A stretch of DNA of 64,000 bases from Ricinus communis. Its lineage: Eukaryota; Streptophyta; Magnoliopsida; Malpighiales; Euphorbiaceae. The DNA is taken from contig NC_063256.1 of the NCBI RefSeq assembly GCF_019578655.1, positions 23,722,005-23,786,004 of the forward strand, given 5' to 3'. Within the stretch, counting starts at the first letter, position 1. The number at the start of each line of letters is the position of its first letter. The position numbers and the translations under genes were made by a program. Under the pieces are notes generated by a model. The model was not told where the DNA came from, did not search any database, and was given only the letters and a program-made list of their open reading frames with translations. Shown piece after piece: positions 9,728 through 21,737 of the stretch.

Positions 9728-12037
9728 TGTAACGCCTGCATTTTCTCATCATCCATGTTATGTGCATTTACATTTAATCATTGGGCATATGATGGTATAT
9801 CAATGATATTTTTATTTTATGAGAAAATATATATATTAATTATAAGTAGAGAATAAGAAGCATGATATTAGATTATTAATTTAGATAAGTTGATTAAGTA
9901 CTTGGGTTATGTGTATTAAGCCTTAAGACTTAATTGAACCAATAGTTGAAGGTTGGGTAAATAGATTGGACTTAAAAGATACAATTAAAAGTTAGTACCT
10001 ATATATGGTTAGTAAGAATTAATTTAGGGTGATAAAAATAGTTTAGTAGGTGGTGGCATTAAGAGAGGAATATTGGAAATTGGAACCATGAGTAAGCTCA
10101 TTTTACCTCTTCATTTCTCTAAAATTCGTACATGGCCAAAAACACAAAATTTGGAATAAGAGAGAGGAGTGGAATACCTAGAAAAACTTAAGATTAAGAT
10201 AGGATTTTGCCAACTATTGAAGGAGCCAAGCTAAAGCTAAAGGATTTAAGCATATTAGCAACCCAAAAGCTGAAATTGGTAAGTTGTTACTTGAGTGTTA
10301 TTAATTTGTCATTAGGGTTCTTGATTACAAATTGGAAAAACTTCATTTGATGCTCTCATTGATTAATTAAAGGTCTGATTATTATGAATTATTAGAGTAT
10401 TGAATGATTGCATAAAGATTAAGCTTGATTTAAGTTTAAGTATGTTAAGATAGAAAACTGTCAAAATTCCAGCAACCTTGATGTTCTGTATTTTAGGCAT
10501 AACATGGGTTATATAAGTCCAAATTAAGCTTAATTGGTGTCTATGGAAAGTTTAAAGAGTCCTCTATAACTTTGTAGTTTTGTGATGTTGCTATTTTTGC
10601 CGTTTTGGTTGCTTAAATTGAGCAAACAGATTGCTGCTCGGGTATAACTAGCTGTATGACCCTTGCTCAGTAATTTGAAAATAATTAAATCTATAGAAGT
10701 CGGAATTGAGTAATTCTTCTTGGAGATGAAACTAGACGCATAAATGGATATGTCTATTTAATATGAGATTTTTTTATTAAGCCAATTTTGCCCAGCAATA
10801 AATATACGTTGGTACTAAATTCTGTCTAGAAAACAGAAATGTTGGAGATTAGTTTTATGCAATTTATTGATGTTAATTTGAGTTAAATTGGTATTTAACT
10901 AGATGGGAAATGTTTATAGGATATTAAAACAGTAATTGAGAGTCTTAGAGGAAGAGTTAGACCTATGAATTAGAGAGGGGATGATCTTGTAGTGCATTAG
11001 AACTCGCATTTACATGAATATTTGTAATATGCATAAAATGTGAATTGGTGAATGTGTTGACAGGTACTCAAAGGCCTGGAAAGGAAGTTGTGGAGAAAGG
11101 AGGTTCTTATTTGCTAAAGGAATAAGTATATTTTGAGTAAGTAAATAGTTAATATTTGCTATGTTCATATATTTAATCAAATGTTCCGCAAATGGTTGCG
11201 TTTGCTTAATATTGTTTATGTTTGAATGACTGAGATGGAAATGATTGGTGTTGAGTGGAACAATTGTTATTGCTGAAATATGATATAAGTGAAATGATTG
11301 AATTGTGATGTTAAGTGCATATGTGCATGTGAATGGTGGATTCCCCTGTGAAAAAAAAAGATATATATATAAAGCCTTGGGAGGCTAAAGCCTAGAGAGG
11401 CTATAAAAGTGTATAATGTGAGATGAGGTGGAGCAGCTTACATGTGTGATATGTGAGGATGAGGCGGAGCAGCACATTAAAGGGGATCCACAAGCCGTGA
11501 GAACTAACCATAATTGTTGAATTGTATTTCTTCTATGATGGTTGTAATGAATTGAGTAGAATGGTATGACTTTATACCTAAACTATGAATATCATGGAAA
11601 GTTATGTGATTGGGTGGAAATTGTATTAAGTGTATGTGATATAGATTATGTTGATTATTTATTTACCGAAATGGAGGCTCACCCCTCTCCAAAATTTTTC
11701 TTTCAGGTTTGTAAATAGTAGTGCATTCGTTGGTTGTATGCGAAGTCTAGCTTTTAGCGCTCGCTCAAGTTGGGCCGCTTTGTGAAGTCTCCTCCTGATG
11801 CATATTTGTATGCAGTTATGTGATATATATGAAAGTATGCCTTATAAGGCATAAGAAGATGTTTGTAATACTTGTTAAATGATGTTTAAGTATAATCATA
11901 TGTTTATATGTTAATAACCTTGTGTCTGGATTCTTAACAACCTACATATTGACCTACCTACCTGTAGTATATATTCTACGACGCTTGTATGCTTCCTGGC
12001 TAATGTTTATTGGTTAGCATGTGATGGGGGTGTTACA
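9728..12037 (+). mobile_element. Long solo LTR, target duplication TGGGT
   Basis: A 2310-bp sequence starting TGTAACGCC and ending GGGTGTTACA. It is flanked by TGGGT at 9723-9727 and 12038-12042. It has no reading frame of note and no internal primer-binding site or polypurine tract, so it is a solo LTR of a long-LTR gypsy family (Tekay/Retand-like by length and ends; inferred). A short tandem motif (GATGAG-CGGAGCAGC) occurs twice near 11425-11475. Confidence 0.85.
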
Positions 12038-12965
12038 TGGGTTCTCATTAACTAACATCTTTCCTTTTTATTGTGTTATTTGTCTACCATTGTGTTTATA
12101 ATAATTCTATTTGATCCTTATGCTTAGCCATATAGAAGAGAACAAAGAACTTATGATTTCTTTCTTTATCGAATTTGAAATCCTACCTATGTTCTTAATT
12201 GTTCATTTCTTTTGTGCCTCTTTATCTAGTATGATGGTTTGGTTTTATTTGGAGAGCATAAACATGAGTATTGAGTGAAAGTGCGTGGAAACAACAATCA
12301 TAGGCACCGATCCAATGCTTGAATGAATGCGAAGAAAGAATATTAGTTAATCAAGTATTGATATCATTCTCCAAATTATTATGAATGAATCTTTTGGAGG
12401 AAAGAGTGAAAGAAAAGAATCGAGGCACACCATAAATTCCGAATCAAGATTTACACCATTGGGATCTCTATCATTCCTTGTTCTTGAGGGCACGAGGACT
12501 CTTGATGACACAAGGATTGGCATAAGGAATCATGGAAATGCATTTGGCAAGCTTGATCGGTGGCATTAGTGTTTGGCTTGATTATCAAGCACGATGAGAC
12601 GTAAATCCATAAGTGTAAGGGTGAAATCATGTTGTTTTCAATTAAAGCGTAATACAAGTGGTTATGCGAGCATCTTGATGTTTGGGACACAAATAATGAA
12701 GTAATTTAGGTCTGAGTGTTATTTCGTAGGCCCACACGAATTCCCCTTTTTTTCATTAAGTTGGCTCATAAAATTTGGGACTGTGAGAGTTATTGACTAG
12801 TCAACTCTTCCCAAATCTTGATTTGACTTTAGTTTATTTATCTTTCTTAATTTATATATTCATATTTAACTTCCAGTTTCTATTTCTTATGGAATGAGGG
12901 CTTTCACATTATGAAAACCGCATGCAACTGAATATTTGAGGCTAGTGAGCATATTATTCCAGTAT

Positions 12966-13199
12966 TCGAGAAATCAAGTTATGGGCTCTTTAAAGAACTT
13001 TGCAGACTTATCAACACTCACGCTAGCAAATATATACTCATTGCTCACGTCCTTCCTTTCTTTTATGTTCTTTGTCTACCTTGCGAGAAATCAAGTTATG
13101 GGTTCTTTAAAGAACTTTGCAGACTTATCAACACTCACGCTAGCAAACATATACTCATTGCTCACGTCCTTCCTTTCTTTTATGTTCTTTGTTTACTCT
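12966..13199 (+). repeat. 117-bp tandem duplication inside a K-repeat unit
   Basis: Two near-identical copies lie head to tail, each beginning GAGAAATCAAGTTATGGG and ending in TTCTTTGTYTACCTTG-like sequence. I count only a few differences. The period is a multiple of three, so it also duplicates 39 codons of an otherwise meaningless frame. Confidence 0.85.
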
Positions 13200-13634
13200 T
13201 GTGTTTAAATCATTTCAGTTTGATCCTTACGCTTAGCTGTATGGAAGAGAATAAAGAACTTGTGATTTCTTTCCTTATCGGATATGAAATCCTATTTATA
13301 TTCCCATTTTGTTCATTTATTTTGTGCCTCTCTTTTTGATCTCTATCTAGTTGATGGTTTGTTTGGGCAGCATAAACACGAGTTTTGAGTGAAAGCGTGT
13401 GGAAATGGCAATCATAGGCACTGATCTAATGCTTGGACAAATGCGAAGAAAGAAAATTATTTTATCGATTATTGATATCTTTCTCCGAATGATTGCAAAA
13501 TAAACTTTTTGAGGAAAGAGGGAACAACAAGAATCGAGGCATGACCAAATATTTTGTTTTAGGATTTGCACCATTAGGTCACCATCATTCCTTGTTCCTC
13601 TAGGCATGACGACTCGTGATGATATAAGGATTAG

Positions 13635-14545
13635 TGTAAGGAATCATAGGAGTGTAATTGACAAGCTTAACCGCTGGCATTGGGGCTCAGCTTGATGATC
13701 AAGCAGGATGAGATGTAAACCTGTTCATGTAAGGGAGAAATCATGTTGCTTTCGATTAATCGAAGCGGGAATGAGTGTGTTTTGATTTTTCAAAGGCATA
13801 TAATGTAGTATATTAGGCTGGAGTGTTATTAGGTATGCCCATGTGAATTTCCCCATGTTTTCATTAAGGAATCATGAAAACCCAATTGACAAGCTTGACC
13901 GGTGGCATTGGGATGTGACTTGGTGATCAAGTAGTACGAGATGCAAATTCACCCATGTAAAGGAGAAATCATGTTGCTTTCGATTAAAACATGTAGGAAT
14001 GCGTGCATTTTGATATATGAGAGGCATATAATGAAGTAAATTGGGCTGGAGTGTCATTAGGTATACCTATGCGAATTTCTCCATGTTTTCATTAAGGAAT
14101 CATGGGAATGCAATTGACAATCTTGACCGGTGGCATTAGGGTGTGACTTGATGATTAAGCAGTATGAGATGTAAATCCACATGGGTAAGGGAGAAATCAT
14201 GTTGATTTCGATTAAAAAGGTGGGAATGCATGCGTTTTGATATTTGGGAGGCATATAATGACATAAATTGGGGTGGAGTGTCATTAGATACGCGCAGGCG
14301 AATTTCATCTTATTTTTATTAAGGTATCATGGGAACATAATTGATAAACTTCACCGATGTCATTGGAGCATGACTTGATGATCAAGCAGGATGAGAGGCA
14401 ATTCCACGCGCATGCTGGAGAAATCATGTTGCTTTCAATTAATCCAAGCAGGAATGCATGCTTTTTGATGTTTGGGACACATAAAATGAAGTTATTTGGC
14501 CAGAGTGTTATTAGCTAGGCCCATGTGAATTTCTTCTTTTGTTCG
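13635..14545 (+). repeat. 228-bp sub-repeat, four tandem copies
   Basis: Copies begin TAAGGAATCAT or similar at about 13637, 13865, 14093 and 14320. Each runs through GAGAAATCATGTTG and a GGCATATAATGA segment to CATGTTTTCATTAAGG. Spacing is 227-229 bp. Elsewhere this segment occurs once per unit. Confidence 0.85.
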
Positions 14546-15295
14546 TTAAGCTGGTTCATAAAATTTGAGACTATGAGAGTTGTTGCCCAGTCAACTTCTC
14601 TCTAGTTCTTGATTTGATTTTACTTTAGTTTATTTATCTTTCATTATTGTTTTATTCATATTTAGCTTCTAGTTTCTTCTTCTTATGGAATGAGGGCTTT
14701 CATACTATGAGAACCGCATGCAACTGAATATTTGAGGTTCTTTTAGTTCGAGCATCATCTTATTATTAGAACAACTTAGTGTTTAATTTTGGTACAGTGT
14801 TTGATCCTTGGCCATATTCTTGCATTACCTGCACAATTCTCCAGCAACTTTCAGCTCACTTTCCATAATTCTTCGTACCCTACCATTAACCCTATTACAA
14901 CCTGGCTCAAGACCCTTTGATCATGTTTATTGACTATTTCACAGTAGTGGAGATTGGATCTATAAGCAAGCCTATGGTAAGCACTTTTTTTTTGTACTTT
15001 TGCGCTGAGAGCTTGGCAATATTCTTCTCACCTATATACACTTGTGTGTTTCGAGTGACATCTTGTAAGGCATGGTTCTCAAATTCTCAGTTTAGATAGT
15101 TTATCATTTTAATTTTAGCAGCTTTATTAACTTTGTTCTTTGTCTCAAGGATTTAGTGATTTGGGGGTTTTGAGGAAATTCGTCACGGAGTTTCGAGACT
15201 TGTTTTGAGTTAATCTTCTGCAATGTATTTGATTGAGTCATTTGGTTTTTGTTTGAGGAGAGAGTTGTTGAATGCTTGAGGACAAGCAAACTCTC

Positions 15296-15310
15296 AAGTG
15301 TGGGGTAGTT
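15296..15310 (+). other. Polypurine tract
   Basis: AAGTGTGGGGTAGTT lies directly before the LTR start TGATGTAGATG. Confidence 0.7.
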
Positions 15311-16725
15311 TGATGTAGATGATTCTATGCATGTTTATTGACTGTTTATCAGTCATTTATTCACGTATTTGAGTCATATTTATTCCTGTTTGATCGCACT
15401 GTGGTATGTTTATGAATTTTTCAGGTTTTCGGACTCCTCGATAGAGATTGATTGATTTACGGGCAGAAACCAAGCTATTTGGATTATTTACGTGTATTAG
15501 ATGCTTATCGGAGTCGATTCCTTGTTGGTGCACAGTTTTGAGGCTTTTGGACGACCTCCTTTGGACAATTTCGGAAATTTTGCATTTCATAGAGGTTGGT
15601 GCCCATTGCATGGGCCGTGCATATTTGCATGGACTGTTGTATGACACATGGCACGGGCCGTGCATATTTGCACGGGCCATGGCACGACGAAGGCAGTTCT
15701 GTCTATAAATAGGCGCATGCAAAACGAGACAAGGTTCCGCTTCTGATTTGTAGATTTCTCTACGCGCGCGACCCCTCACTTCTGCATCTCTGTTCTTGAC
15801 ATTTTGGGAGACCAATGTCAGTTTAAAGGATTGATTTGGAGGATTCAAGCAAAGATTGAAGTTTCTAGACGATTGACCGAGACATCCGAGATCCATACTT
15901 GAGGCTGGTTTCAGAATTGGCACTTGCGACATTCCCACTTCGATTTGATAGAAGAGCGGTTATATGTTTCATTTTCTTTTCTGTTATTTATTTCCTTTTG
16001 TATTTATTTCTTTCATTATGAGTAGCTAGGACTGCCGAACCCATTGGGGTTTATCTTTGTTGATGGTTTGTGTTTAAATATTAGATTTTTATCTGCCATT
16101 TTTGTAATCTTCTTACTGTTTAGTAATAAAAATTGATTCAATTAATTTGAGACGTTAAATTAATTGTCTTTTGGGTTGTTTCTTGACATTGAGAAATGCT
16201 TTTTACAACTGGAAATTAAATAGTAAGAACTGGTAGTTAACACTTAGAGATAAGGTTAATTCACTCGCCGGATTAAGAATTAACAACTCTTAATAGTTCT
16301 AAATCACGCTTAATGCTAATTTGTAATAATCTGATAGGAAGAAATTCCATCAGGTTAGTGCAGATTTAGGAACTTAGTGAGCTCGAGAGAGGAGCGGAGT
16401 TCGATCTGTGATTTAGGCACGGGTAGCAAGATTGGCAGTTTATAAAATCAACCTTAGAATTCCATCACTTAGGTCCCCTTTGGGTTTGCTTCTTTGTTAC
16501 GGTTGTCTTTCGATTGTCAGTTGCGGTTGTTCCTTTATTTGCATTCATAAGCATTAGTTAATTAGTTTAGACTTCTCACACCTTATTTCAGATTAAATAA
16601 CATAACAAACAGTAGTAACTTTAGGTTTACCCGATCTCCAGGGATACGACCTTGATACTCACTAGTGCTAGACCGCATCGATAGGTTCATTGCCTTGAGT
16701 GTAGGTTGCATAAGTGCACATATCA
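15311..16725 (+). repeat. Athila-type 3' LTR
   Basis: A 1415-bp LTR, TGATGTAG...CACATATCA. Before the TATA box lies a GC-rich patch (15600-15680) with repeated GCACGGGCC/GGGCCGTGCA motifs. A 193-codon antisense frame crosses this LTR but has no family features. Confidence 0.75.
15704..15712 (+). promoter_or_regulatory. TATA box of the LTR promoter
   Basis: TATAAATAG, a near-ideal plant TATA box, sits about 390 bp into the LTR, just downstream of the GC-rich motif cluster. Transcription would start roughly 30 bp further on; inferred from position. Confidence 0.65.
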
Positions 16726-17884
16726 CTTTCATACTATGAGAACCACACGCAACTGAATATTTGAGGTTCTTTTAGTTTTCTACCTTCCAGAGAATTAAGT
16801 TATAGGTTCTTTCAAGAACTTTGTATACATATGAAGACTCGCATTAGTGAACCTAGACTTATCACTCACGTCCTTCCTTTCTTTTGTGTTCTTTGTCTCC
16901 CTTTGTCTTTAAATCAATTTGGTTTAATCCTTACGCTTAGCCATGGAAGAGAGTAAAGAACTGGCAATTTCTTTCCTTATCAGATACGAAATCCTACCTA
17001 TGTGCTCATTTGTTCGTTTATTTTATTTTTCTCTTTTTATCAATCATAGGCACCTATCCAATGCTATGACAAATGTGAAGAAAGAAAATTAGTTGATCGA
17101 GTATTGATATCATTCTCTGAATGATCACGGATGAATCTTTTAAAAGAAAGAAGGAACGTCGAGAATCGAGGCACACCCAAATATTTTGATTCAGGATTTG
17201 TATCATTGGGATCTCCATCAATCCTCAATCCTCTAGCCACGAGGAGTCTTAATAACACAAGGATTGGCATAAGGAATAATGGCAATGCAATTGACAAGCC
17301 TGACCAGTGGCATTGGGGCTTAGCTTGATGATTAAACGGGAGGAGATGTAAATCCACATGCGTAAGGGAGAAATCATGTTGTTTTCAATTAATCCAAGCT
17401 TAATACAAGCGGTAGTGCGAGCATTTTGATGTTTAGAATGCATATAATGAAGTAATTTGGGCCGAAGAGTTATTAGGTAGGCCCATACGAATTTCTTCTT
17501 ATTTTTGTTAACCTGGCTCATACAATTTGGGACTATGAGAGATGTTGACTAGTCAACTCCCTCTTGTTCTTAATTTCACTTTAGTTATAATCGGGAATTA
17601 CAAACATTTAAATGTTTGGGATGCATATAATAAAGTAATCTGGTTCAGGGTGTTATTTGGTAAGCCGAGGCAAATTTTTCCTTATTTCTGCTACGCTGGC
17701 GTTTAAAATTTGGAACTACGAGAGTTGTTGACCAGTCAACTCATGTCTATTTCTTGATTTGAGTTTAGTTTATTCATCTTTCCTTTTTTATTTATTCATA
17801 TTTAGCTTTTAGTTTCTTCTTCGTATGGAATGAGAGTTTTCACACTATAAAAATGCATGCAACTAAGTACTTGAGGCTAGTTAG
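16726..17884 (+). repeat. K-repeat block, forward
   Basis: The block includes one unit lacking the GTATGATGGTTTGG segment (junction near 17040) and a skip back near 17586. The conserved palindrome occurs as GTTGACTAGTCAAC near 17550 and GTTGACCAGTCAAC at 17727-17740. Confidence 0.8.
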
Positions 17885-18277
17885 TGATACGAACCTAACC
17901 TATATCAAAGGATTAAACCTGTATGCAAGTTTGATTTCATTGATCAAAATCTATCTAGAACCATATCAATGGAAACCTTAGACCCTTCAAGTATATTAAA
18001 CTATCTAACCTAAGTATTAGAGGTAGAATACGCCACAATTTAGTATGGATTCTAAATTGATAAGTCGAATTTGAATGCCACAAATAATAAATTACTTGAT
18101 AAGTTCAAATTAGCTCTAAAAAAGAACTAAGAATAGAGTATAAACTCATAAAATATCTTAATCATTAATCAATCAATCAATTTAAAAATTCGTACTATGC
18201 TTTTATAGCCTTTAGAAAATCCTAATTCGAAGCTATTAAGAATTACAACTCAAATAGGATAGAGATAAACATCCTAA
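17885..18277 (-). repeat. CRM-like LTR fragment
   Basis: It starts TGATACGAACC, like the TGATGTGAACC end of the solo LTR at 59314. It shares the GATAAGTCGA...TGAATGCCAC segment. It is truncated at about 18277, where K-repeat resumes with AAGGAATCATGGG. Confidence 0.55.
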
Positions 18278-18885
18278 CTAAGGAATCATGGGAACACAAC
18301 TAACAAGCTTGACTAGTGGCATTGGGGCTTAGCTTGATGATCATGCAAGACGAGATGTAAATCCACTTGCTTAAGGGAGAAATCATGTTATTTTCAACTA
18401 ATCCAAGCATAATACAATTGGGAATGCAAGTGTTTTGATGTCTAGGATGCATATAATGATGTAATTTCTCCTTAGGTGAATTTCTCCTTTTTTTCATTAA
18501 GTTGGCTCATAAAATTTGGAACTACGAGATTTGTTGGTGAATCAACTCCTCTCTAGTTTTGGACTTGACTTTAGTTGATTCTTCTTTATTTATTTATTTA
18601 TTCATATTTAGCTTCTAGTTTTTTCTTTTTATGAAATGAGGGTTCTCGCACTATGGAAACCGCATGCAACCAAATACTCGAGGCTAATCAGCATAATATT
18701 CCTTTTTCTTCTACCTTGCAGAAAATAAAGTTATGGGTTCTTTCAAGAACTTTGCGGAGTTATCGACACTCATAGCGAGTATAGACTTATTGCTCATGTC
18801 CTTCCTTTATTTTGATCGAGTATTGATATCATTCTCTGCATTATCACGAAAGATTCTTTTGGAGGAAAAAAAGGAACAATGAGAG
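18278..18885 (+). repeat. K-repeat block, forward
   Basis: It contains a short-class junction at about 18818 (TTTATTTTGATCGAG). It ends in the GAATCTTTTGGAGG segment. Confidence 0.8.
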
Positions 18886-19173
18886 TGTAGTAGGCGACAT
18901 GACCATGCTTAGCCCATGCTTCATTCTTTATTGAAAGAATAGCAGGTGACATGGCCTTGAGCACGGTCATGCTTCGACCATGCTTCATTCTTTTGAAAGG
19001 GAAGTAGGCGACAAGATCTAGAGCACGCCCATGCTTAGCCCATGCTGTCTTCCTTTTGAAGAAAGTTGAAGATTTGACTTCTAATGCCTTTAGTTTGGGT
19101 TTGATTAGTCCACATGCCTTCCATGAAGCTTCACAAAAAGCTCCTTCCATCTTCTTAGTCTTAGATCTTGTAA
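18886..19173 (-). pseudogene. CRM-like LTR fragment with coding tail and internal repeats
   Basis: The minus strand is open from about 19192 to 18794 (132 codons, extending a little into K-repeat on both sides). It begins with TRSKTKKMEGAF, a variant of the LTR-encoded polyprotein tail. The downstream part is made of about three degenerate copies of a 60-70 bp repeat holding AAGCATGG...GTGCT, giving repeated W-A-K-H-G or K-H-G-R residues. Both LTR ends are missing. The fragment lies exactly at an inversion of the K-repeat array. Confidence 0.5.
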
Positions 19174-20291
19174 ATGGAATGATGAAGATCACAATGGTGC
19201 AAATCCTGAATTAGAATATTTGAGCGTGCCTCGATTCCTATCGTTCCCTCTTTCATCAAAAAGATATCAATACTCAATCAACTAATTTTCTTTCTTCGCA
19301 TTTGTCCGAGTATTGGATCAATGCTTATGATTGTCACTTCCACGTGCTTTCACTCAACACTCGTGTTTATGCTCTCCAAATAAAAACCATTATACTAGAT
19401 AGAGATTAGACAGAGAGGCACAAAAGAAACGATCAAAATGAGAACATAGGTAGGGTTTTGAATCCAATAAGGAAAGAAATCACAAGTTCTGCATTCTCTT
19501 CCATATGGCTAAGCATAAGGATTAAATCACAATTGATTTAAACATAAGGGTAGACAAAGAACACAAAAAGCAGGAAGGACATGAGCAATAAGTCTATGCT
19601 CGCTAGCGCCAGTGTTGATAAATCCGCAAAGTTCTTGGAACAACCCAACTTGATTTCCCGCAAGATAGAAAATTGAAATAATATGCTCATTAGCCTCAAG
19701 TATTTGGTTCAATGCAGTTTCTATAGTATGAAAGCCCTCATTCCATAAGAAAAAGAAACTAGAAGCTAAATATAAATAAATAAATAAATAAAGATAAATA
19801 AGCTAAAGTCAAATCAACAACCATAGTGGAGTTGACTGGTTAACAACTCTCGTAGTCCAAAATTTTAAGAACCAGCTTAACGAATACAAGGGCAAATTCA
19901 CGAGGGCCTACCTAATAACACTCCGAACAAAGTTACTTCATTATATGCATCCCAAACATCAAAAAGCTCATATTCTTGGATTAATTGAAAACAACATGAT
20001 TTCTCCGTTATACAAGTGGATTTCCGTCTCATCATACTTGATCGACAAGCTGAGCCCTAATGCCACCAGTCAACCTCATCAATTATGTTCCCATGATTCC
20101 TTACGCTAATCCTTGTGTTATCAAGAGTCTTTGTGGCTAGAGAAACAAGGAATGATGGAGATCACAATGGTGCAATTTCTAAAATGGAATATCTAAGTGT
20201 GCCTGATTCTCGTTGTTCCTTCTTTCCTCCAAAAAATTCGTATGTGATCATTCAAAAAATGATATCAATACTCTAGCATTTAATTATCTTT
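19174..20291 (-). repeat. K-repeat block, reverse
   Basis: A nearly full unit read backwards. It ends in the segment between the hairpin and the GCATTGGATC region, where the next Athila element is inserted. The palindrome appears as GTTGACTGGTTAAC near 19833. Confidence 0.85.
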
Positions 20292-21721
20292 TGATGGGTT
20301 ACTTATGCAACCTACACCTAAGGCAGTGAACCTATCGATGCGGCCTAGCACTAGTGAGTATCAAGGTCGTATCCCTAGAGATCGGGTGAACCTAGAGTTA
20401 CTACTATTCACTATGTTATCTAGTCTGAAATAGAGTGTGAGAAGTCTAAATTAACTAACTAATGATTATGAATGCAAATAAATAAATGAACAGCAACTGA
20501 CAATCGAAAGACAATCGCAATAAAAGAAATAAACCCAAAGGGGACCTATGTGATGGAATCCTAAAGGTTGATTTTATAAATTACCAATCTTGCTTACCCG
20601 TGCCTACATCCTGAATCAAACTCGGTTCCTCTCTCGAGCTCACTGACTTCCTAAACCTGCACTAACCTAATGGAATCTCTTCCTATCAGATTATTACAGA
20701 TTAGCATTAAGCGTGATTTAGATCTATTAAGAGTTGTTAATTCTTAATCCGGCAAGTAAATTAACCTTATCTCTAAGTGTTAACTACCAGTTCTTACTAT
20801 TCAAATTCCAGTCGTAATAAGCATTTCTCAATGTCAAGAAACAACCTAAAAGACAATTAATTCAACGTCTCAAATTAACTGAATCGAACTTTATTACTGA
20901 ATAGCGAGAAGATTACAAGAATGGCAATTATAAATCTAACAACTAAGCACAATCCATCAACAATAAAGACCCTAATGGATTCAAAAGATCTAGCTACTCA
21001 TGTTCATAATTAAAGCAAAGTAAGGAACAAATAAGGAAAAGAAAATTGAAGGCATGTACACCCTTCTCTTTCAAGTTGGATGAGAAACCCTAATTTGCCA
21101 TTTGAATGCTCCCAGATCTTGTTTTGATCTTCAAATCGATGTTGAAACAAGTGTAATCCTTCCTTCAATTGATGAATTTGATCTCCCAAAGTCGATAATT
21201 GAGGTCTAAAAAACAAGTGAATTGAGTGTGTATATTGGAATTAGGTCAGAAAAATCGAGCCACCATTCACCAAATCGAATTTTGCCTATATAGTCTCTTC
21301 AGCACAACCGTGGTCAAGCCTGTGCTGGTCAGCACGGGCGGAGTCCATGCCGTGCTGAACCTAAGGATTCCGTGGTGTTGACCTCTTCCAGGCCGTGGCC
21401 AAGCTAGTGCTGAGCCATCACGGGCCGTGGTGGAGGCTGTGGTGGCTACGGAAACCATGCCAAAATGCCCTCTTAGAAGGCAGCTAATTGGCAATTCAGC
21501 ACGGTCGGAGTCCAGGTCGTGCTTAATCCTCGGGGTGCTAGTCCTCGTCCAATTTGATGGATTCTGGTCCGTAATCACGCGTATTTCCCTCGATTGTTGA
21601 TAGTGTCCTTCGAAACTGACCTGAAACGTGAAAGGAAACAAAAGATAGCATAAAACGAGATAATCATGCATAAGAATGTAACACAATTGGGCATGAAAAC
21701 ATGTGTAGTATAATGCCTATA
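20292..21721 (-). repeat. 3' LTR of the gag-pol-less Athila element
   Basis: A 1430-bp LTR. The outer end is TGATGGGTTAC. The inner end has lost two bases (TATAGGC instead of TGATAGGC, which is seen at 26126). A minus-strand TATA-like CTATATAGG lies at 21285-21293 next to GCACGG/CCGTGC motifs at 21301-21540. Confidence 0.8.
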
Positions 21722-21737
21722 AAATCACCCCACACTT
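21722..21737 (-). other. Polypurine tract
   Basis: Minus-strand AAGTGTGGGGTGATTT abuts the LTR, as in the other Athila copies. Confidence 0.7.

Larger units (their letters stand above)
12062..14749 (+). repeat. K-repeat block, forward, with two internal amplifications
   Basis: Units run forward with start points at about 12381 and 13500. Two local changes stand out: a 117-bp direct duplication at about 12966-13199, and four tandem copies of a sub-segment of about 228 bp at 13635-14545. The block ends in the GAGGGCTTTC/GAATATTTGAGG segment where the next Athila piece begins. Confidence 0.85.
14750..16725 (+). mobile_element. Athila-lineage element, 3' end only
   Basis: A plus-strand fragment with the last 560 bp of internal sequence, a polypurine tract and a full 3' LTR. 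It matches the reverse complement of the element at 20292-26126. Its flanks do not show a 5-bp duplication. Instead about 50 bp of K-repeat (CATACTATGAGAACC to TTGAGGTTCTTTTAG) occurs on both sides, at 14699-14749 and 16729-16778. Confidence 0.75.

Noticed and set aside
15357..15938. 193-codon antisense frame across an Athila LTR
   Set aside because: No family motif, wrong strand for the element, and it lies over the promoter and GC-rich motif cluster. Chance frame.
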